Assembly (NCBI GenBank): GCA_021234155.1
Contig: JAJEKV010000035.1
Coordinates: 5,905,999 to 5,969,998, forward strand
Reading direction: 5' to 3'
Source of the DNA: Isoetes taiwanensis
Lineage: Eukaryota > Streptophyta > Lycopodiopsida > Isoetales > Isoetaceae
DNA length: 64,000 nt
Positions 58,633-64,000 of this stretch are shown here, piece by piece. Under the pieces are notes generated by a model. The model did no database searches, was not told where the DNA came from, and was given only the letters and a program-made list of their open reading frames with translations. The position numbers and the translations under genes were made by a program. Numbering within the stretch: position 1 is the first letter of the stretch; every line of letters begins with the position of its first letter.

Positions 58633-60094
58633 GACCTTTGATGTAGGCTTTTCGAAAAAGACATTTACGGATCATCGGCCCGGTACATTTGGCAATGCCG
58701 AATATATCGACACTTTCGAAAAAGACGGTTTTCGGATCATCGGTTGGTCCGCTGTTGGCAATGCCGAATATCTTTGAGCAGCTCTCTTTGTCTTTGCGGG
58801 ATTTGGCCCATGGCGGACCTTCTTCGGGGACTCGCGAGGTGGTGGAGGCTAGCTTTTTTCGATCGGTCGGCTACCTTGTCGGATCCATTGGCGGAGATAA
58901 TTCTTGCATGTTGCCTTCTTCTTCTTGGGCTCATCCTCCTCGATTCGTCTAGTTGTGGTTCTCTCCTTGCTGCGTCTCTTCCTTCCTTTTCTTCGCATTG
59001 ATTGCTTCGCTCCCCTTCTTCTTTGTTCTGCGGTGGGGTTGCTTTCAAATATTAGGGGTTGCTCCCGCTTTACGCTTCTTTGCTCCCCTATTCTTCACTG
59101 GTGTTGCGGTTGCTCCTCTTGTCGAAGTTGCTCTTGCTACTTGCTCTTCACCTTCTCTCCCTCATTTCTTTGGGGTTGCTCACATTCTTTGAGGTTGCTC
59201 TTGCTACTTGCTCTTCCTCTGCCGAAAGCGGATGCCACGATCTCAATTTCCCCAGAGCCTTGCGATCATTCACTGAAGTGCTAAGTCGTTGCTCCTCCAC
59301 GGTGAAGCGATTCGTGCGAAGAGTTTGAGTGGCTAAGTTAGGTCGTAAATGCGCCTAGGTCGGCGGGGCCTCAAGAATTTGCTTGTCGCCGCCCACCATG
59401 AGTGCGTCAGCGTTAAGGTGCAAGCTGGAGCTTCCAACCTTCCTAGCTACTTGTTTGGTCCTCCCAACAGCTTAGTTTCCTTGATGGTGGCCTCTTGGCG
59501 ATCTTGCCTCTATCTTAGCGGCTCCTTTGGATCGATCTCTGTAATACTGTTCGTTTGGTGGACACTCTTGTGGCGACTTGGGAGATTAGCTTCTAATTAA
59601 GCTTCACAAGGGTAAGAGGGAGGTTCAAGCTACCTTTGGGAACTTCTAGGGAGTAGAGGCGCTTCTATAGGTTTATTAACTACTTTTTCCTAAGAGTAAA
59701 TTTTATTATAACTATGGGTTAATAATTAAGGTACTTCCCCTAATCACTTAACTATTTCTCAAAATTTCCTAATTCCTTTTTGGGCCAAGTAGTGGTCATT
59801 TCACGCCATTTCTTTCAAGCTTTATTTTGAGCGATTTCTCATTCAATTTTTTTTTGCTTGAAAGGTGCGGTTCATGAACAACTTGAGCTCAAATTTACTA
59901 GAAGGTTTCTTTTGACTATATTATTTCCACCACTTAGACTATACTTAATCTAATTACGACCCTACTAATGGGAAAAAATTTTCTCCCCTTTCGCGGTTCA
60001 AGACTGGAATTCTCATTCCATTCATTAGCTAGGCCAGTTAGTCTACCTATTCAGGGATATGGTCAGGGCTAGCTCTTGGTCAACCAAGAACATT

Positions 60095-60106
60095 GCTCTG
60101 ATACCA
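60095..60106 (-). promoter_or_regulatory. Primer-binding site for initiator tRNA-Met
   Basis: On the minus strand TGGTATCAGAGC lies 1 nt from the inner end of the right-hand LTR (60,108). This is the usual PBS of plant LTR retrotransposons, complementary to the 3' end of initiator methionine tRNA, and it sets the element's direction. Confidence 0.9.
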
Positions 60107-60107
60107 T

Positions 60108-61738
60108 TGTGACGCTCCCTGCTAAATGTACGGCGCCCGGCCCTACACTCGGCAGGAAATCCCCCATCCGGTCCATCAACCGCATGGGCCCTCCGTCTAA
60201 CCCGCACCCTAAGAGAATCCTAGTGCGGGCAGGGGACACGAAGGTGTCTTGCGCGCCCTTCCCCTATGGGCTCCTATCACAGCGGAAGCATAAACAACGT
60301 CAGAACTAGCAATAACAATACAACATACTACCTCGAAGGGTAGTCCATCACATATCCACAACTGCAAAGAAGATAATCCTATGCCATAAAACATAAGAGC
60401 TCCTACCCATGGCTCCGACTCATAAGGAGGATGACTGACTGGCTAGGCCTCAAGATATAGCAGACCGAGTCATAACAATGGCGGGGCTGGCTACAGACAA
60501 TGGCTAGGGTTGACCACTCCATCCGCCCCTCCTGTGCATACTTTGCAGATGGGCTAAATCAGGCTCTGGCATGACTCTAGCCTTCCGGATACGCAATCCC
60601 GTGGCATCACCCATCGAGACTGCTCCAGGTTGCATCTCCCTGGTCCGATGAGGCAGGAAGGGTTGCATCTCCCCTTCCCAGGGTCTAGAGGTGCCGTGGG
60701 CGGCTAGAGAATCGTGACGACACACACGATTGCACTGGCCCGAACCCCCAAAACGAGAGCCAAGCCTTCCCTTGCAGCTCGGGAGGCGTGGCAGCACCAT
60801 TGCCCCGGAGGTGTCGGACCCATGCTCGCCCACGCTAAGTGACCGACCATAGGCCTAGCCCACTATGGGATCCCCGAAGCCCCCACTCGGCGGGGATCCT
60901 CCCTCCACTTTCCCTCTAGCCTGTTATCGGTGGTTTGAGTCATATCATAGCCTCAATAGCACGGTGGGCTCCTATGCACAAAGCCGCATCTAATAGGAAC
61001 TAAGGGATCTACTCTAGGAGCATACTACATATGGCCCTAGGTCCCTTCCCAATACAAGAGGAGCAAACATGATCAACCAACATCACATAATCATCATATC
61101 CTAAGAATGATCATAAGAAGAACATCTTAACCTAATCATACAATCTAACTAATGGTTAGGGTTCATTGATTAGGGTTCAAGATGTTGAATACGGGTTCTA
61201 GGATGGCTCTACTCTAGATACAAGATACTAGCATATCTGGAATGCTAATTCGGATAAGCTATCACAACTACTATCCTACATACCGCTCTGAAGCTCTCCC
61301 TCCAGATCCGTGTGCCTCCATGGTCTTCGACTCACGAGATGCTGCTCCTACTCCAAGAACAAGTCTACCCTGCTGGGGCTGCTGCACCAGCCTATGCCAC
61401 AACAAACGATGTTCGAAACGGGGTTTCGAACGAGTAGGTGAGTCTCTGGGTGCTAGGGCTGGAAAGAGGCCTAGGGTTAGGGTTTCAGCCTATATAAGTT
61501 AGGTCCACCTAGGATGCCACGTGGCACCAATCGGGTGAATCCTGTGTGGCGGGTGCCCCCAATAGGTTAAGGCCACGTGGATAATGGTCTAACCTATGGT
61601 TGGCTAAGTTATGAGAATAACTTGGCCATGCCCCCTAATGCCACAATCTATGGTATACAAGACTATGAAGATAGACTTGTATAGTGACGGATCTAGGAAT
61701 ATACGTATTTATGGCGTATATTCCCCTGGACCGTCACA
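60108..61738 (-). repeat. LTR (5' LTR of the minus-strand element), 1,631 bp
   Basis: Homologous to 50,915-52,550 over its whole length. The candidate TATA box is at 61,491-61,497 (TTATATAGG on the minus strand). Differences from the other LTR are mainly small indels and substitutions in GC-rich segments (for example around 60,580-60,760), with long identical AT-rich tracts. Confidence 0.9.
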
Positions 61739-61996
61739 AAAAGGCTCTGTAAAGTTTGTAACTCAGGAGATATAGAGGACGAAGCACATTTCCTCCTTGA
61801 TTGTCCAGCATACCAGGGGCTGAGGGATAGGTTGCGGATTAATGCAAAATCACTTTGTGAGTTCTTTGCACAAACAGGCAGCATCATTGGAAGATTCATA
61901 TTGGAAGCACAAGAGATAAGAGGGGTCTCGATAAGAAGCTATAAACACTTACTGCAAGAATTTGAAGAAGACGACAGAGAAGAGTTAGGAGAGTAG
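61739..61996 (+). pseudogene. LINE ORF2, C-terminal CCHC tail
   Basis: Immediately after the LTR element the ORF2 frame resumes in phase across the AAAAG duplication: RLCKVCNSGDIEDEAHFLLD then CPAYQGLRDRLR, and it ends at TAG 61,994-61,996. The CX2C-X9-H-X4-C arrangement is the zinc-knuckle-like tail found at the C-terminus of many LINE ORF2 proteins. This join fixes the LTR insertion site and confirms that 48,067-50,914 belongs to the same gene. Confidence 0.9.
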
Positions 61997-62096
61997 TAGC
62001 AGTGTTTACTTTTGTGAGTAAACACACAAACTCTTGATGTAAATATTTGAATTTTGCAACATCTAATAGACCTGATGGTCTCATAGATGGAAAAAT

Positions 62097-63087
<991 letters not shown>

Positions 63088-63507
63088 TTGTTTTTTCATC
63101 GCCTTGTTGCCTTGTTCGCTTCGCTTTATCATCCTCAGATGTCTCCTTCCTCCATTTCTTCGGCCTCGACGGCCATATCCTTTTTTCATCAAATCTTCAA
63201 CCTTCCCCTCCTCGATCCTCCCTCCGGCGGCCCTCTTCTTCGTTCCTCGCCTTCTTCTTTGCGTCCTTTATCTTATCCGACTGCTCGGGGGTGGTGGCGG
63301 GAGTGTCTTCTAGCTATAGGCTTGCATCCATCCCAATATGGTACTCATTCGGCTCGTCGGGGAGGAGCTTCAGCAGCTGCGGCTCGGGGGGTTCCGCATG
63401 AGGCTGCGCGTGCTCACGGTCGCTGGCGCTCTTCTTCTTCTCACTCTCGTTATGTGCTTCGCGATCCGACTCAACACTTGGCGGTGTCGCGGCGGCTGGG
63501 CTTATAG
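63088..63507 (+). CDS. Tyrosine recombinase/integrase, C-terminal catalytic region
   Basis: The open frame ends at TAG 63,505-63,507. Its second half has the signature of tyrosine recombinases: LSYPTARGWWRECLLAIGLH, then YGTHSARRGGASAAAARGVP, AHGRWRSSSSHSRYVLRD and LAVSRRLGL. The HxxR is His 63,347-63,349 and Arg 63,356-63,358, the third box is HGRW from 63,415, and the candidate nucleophile Tyr is at 63,451-63,453, 12 residues after that His, normal spacing for the fold. The LAVSRRLGL tail resembles eukaryotic DIRS/Ngaro/Crypton-type recombinases. These enzymes cut and rejoin DNA through a 3'-phosphotyrosine. The box-I Arg and N-terminal domain are not seen in this frame, so it may be one exon or a truncated gene; the start is not determined. 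Confidence 0.75.
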   Translation: MFFHRLVALFASLYHPQMSPSSISSASTAISFFHQIFNLPLLDPPSGGPLLRSSPSSLRPLSYPTARGWWRECLLAIGLHPSQYGTHSARRGGASAAAARGVPHEAARAHGRWRSSSSHSRYVLRDPTQHLAVSRRLGL

Positions 63508-63554
63508 TGGAGGAAGTCCTTTGGTAGTCGGCCGGTTTTGTGTCTCTCGCGAGT

Positions 63555-63607
63555 CCTTTCCCAGAATCCCATCGATCCGAGCCATCGGATCGCCATTCTG
63601 GGAAAGG
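63555..63607. other. Extended hairpin at the right 126-bp repeat
   Basis: CCTTTCCCAGAAT (63,555-63,567) pairs perfectly with ATTCTGGGAAAGG (63,595-63,607), and inside the loop GATCCGA pairs with TCGGATC around GCCA. The outer left arm lies mostly outside the 126-bp repeat, so only this copy forms the full structure. Its position just after the recombinase gene suggests a recombination or processing site, which is inference. Confidence 0.75.
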
Positions 63608-63690
63608 ACGAGCGCCTATATTAGGCCATTGTCGTTTTCCGCCTGGTTATCGGCGTCTTCTCACAGCAGCATTCTTCGTTCTCGTAGCTT
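63565..63690 (+). repeat. 126-bp direct repeat, right copy
   Basis: Identical to 40,834-40,959. It starts 57 bp after the recombinase stop codon. Confidence 0.9.
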
Positions 63691-64000
63691 CCCCCCCTTC
63701 CCCCCCTGCTGCGTGGGCGTCTACCTCTTTTTCATTTATATATATTTATTTGTTCATGCACTTTTGTGTTCTCCACTTATGGGTGTGGCTTTTCCATGTT
63801 GTTGTTTCCTTCGCATTCTACTATGTTATTCTCCACCTGTGGGTGCTGCTATTTTTTTATCCACCTTGAGGGTGAGGCATATTTTGATATAGTGAATTTC
63901 CACCCGCTGGGTGCTGCTTTTTCCACCCTAGGGGTGATGCTATCTTTTCCTGTGATGTTCTTTTTCTACCTATTTTTATTTCTCATCTCTTCGGTCCTTT
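63691..64000 (+). other. Right flank; short GTGGGTGCTGC/CCACC repeats
   Basis: Contains several imperfect copies of a CCACYYRTGGGTGYTGCT-type word (about 63,774, 63,832, 63,858, 63,900, 63,925) separated by T-rich spacers. No coding region. It may still be part of the YR element, whose right end is not in view. Confidence 0.45.

Larger units (their letters stand above)
56942..59050 (-). pseudogene. Gag region of the LTR element, decayed
   Basis: Minus-strand frames at 59,048-58,737 (KATPPQNKEEGERSNQCEEK; MSPRRRRQHARIISANGSD), 57,579-57,364 and 57,208-56,942 are hydrophilic and basic, as in gag. I see no intact CCHC zinc knuckle. A 59-bp perfect tandem duplication (58,515-58,573 and 58,574-58,632) and a second duplicated segment (about 58,650-58,710 and 58,715-58,775, with TTCGAAAAAGAC and GGCAATGCCGAATAT) lie here. 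Confidence 0.45.
50915..61738 (-). mobile_element. Ty3/Gypsy chromovirus-type LTR retrotransposon, 10.8 kb
   Basis: Two LTRs (50,915-52,550 and 60,108-61,738), each bounded TGTGACG...CGTCACA, are flanked by a 5-bp target duplication AAAAG (50,910-50,914 and 61,739-61,743). The primer-binding site next to the right-hand LTR and the order of pol domains show that it is transcribed on the minus strand. The integrase precedes a chromodomain, the mark of chromoviruses. All coding parts are decayed. It interrupts the LINE ORF2 in phase, so the LINE is older than this insertion. Confidence 0.9.

Overview
The window looks like a repeat-rich stretch of a land-plant nuclear genome. The plant assignment rests on a plant-type extracellular LRR receptor-like protein relic, a relic of the plant non-phosphorylating GAPDH (ALDH11/GAPN family), an F-box exon pair, a CACTA transposon with a TNP2-type transposase, and a Ty3/Gypsy chromovirus whose primer-binding site fits initiator tRNA-Met. 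The clade cannot be fixed from this sequence. I see no intact host gene. Nearly everything is a transposable element or a decayed gene copy.

Layout. 1-211: last exon of an unrecognised gene. 552-887: two exons of an F-box protein. 888-6,900: no gene, one internal duplication. 6,935-10,215: LRR receptor-like protein relics on both strands; the + strand copy is split by a 1.1-kb hAT-like element (8,184-9,322), and part of it is duplicated at 10,729-10,950. 10,980-11,820: four exons of a GAPN pseudogene. 12,111-12,173: a tiny poly(A) retroposon. 12,706-13,121 and 38,385-38,541: two halves of one hAT transposase reading frame (- strand), split by a 25.3-kb CACTA element (13,122-38,381, 3-bp target duplication TCC). 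The CACTA element carries decayed TNP2 transposase pieces, a second gene region, subterminal clusters of the motif CGTTNAACGACG, a long GAA microsatellite, an array of about seven 1.12-kb tandem units, and a fold-back element.

The right part is a four-level nest. A candidate tyrosine-recombinase element lies between two identical 126-bp direct repeats (40,834-40,959 and 63,565-63,690), with the recombinase C-terminal catalytic region at 63,250-63,507. A LINE (46,140-62,100) sits inside a CT microsatellite of that element. The LINE is interrupted by a 688-bp Mutator-like MITE (47,379-48,066) in its endonuclease domain and by a 10.8-kb Ty3/Gypsy retrotransposon (50,915-61,738, TSD AAAAG, - strand) near the end of ORF2. 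In each case the interrupted frame continues across the insertion, which confirms the boundaries.

The most unusual item is the tyrosine-recombinase element: it has HxxR, HGRW and a candidate nucleophilic Tyr, direct repeats placed as in split-direct-repeat YR elements, and a strong hairpin next to the right repeat. Such elements are, as far as I know, little documented in land plants. No database search was possible, so family names come from motif recognition.
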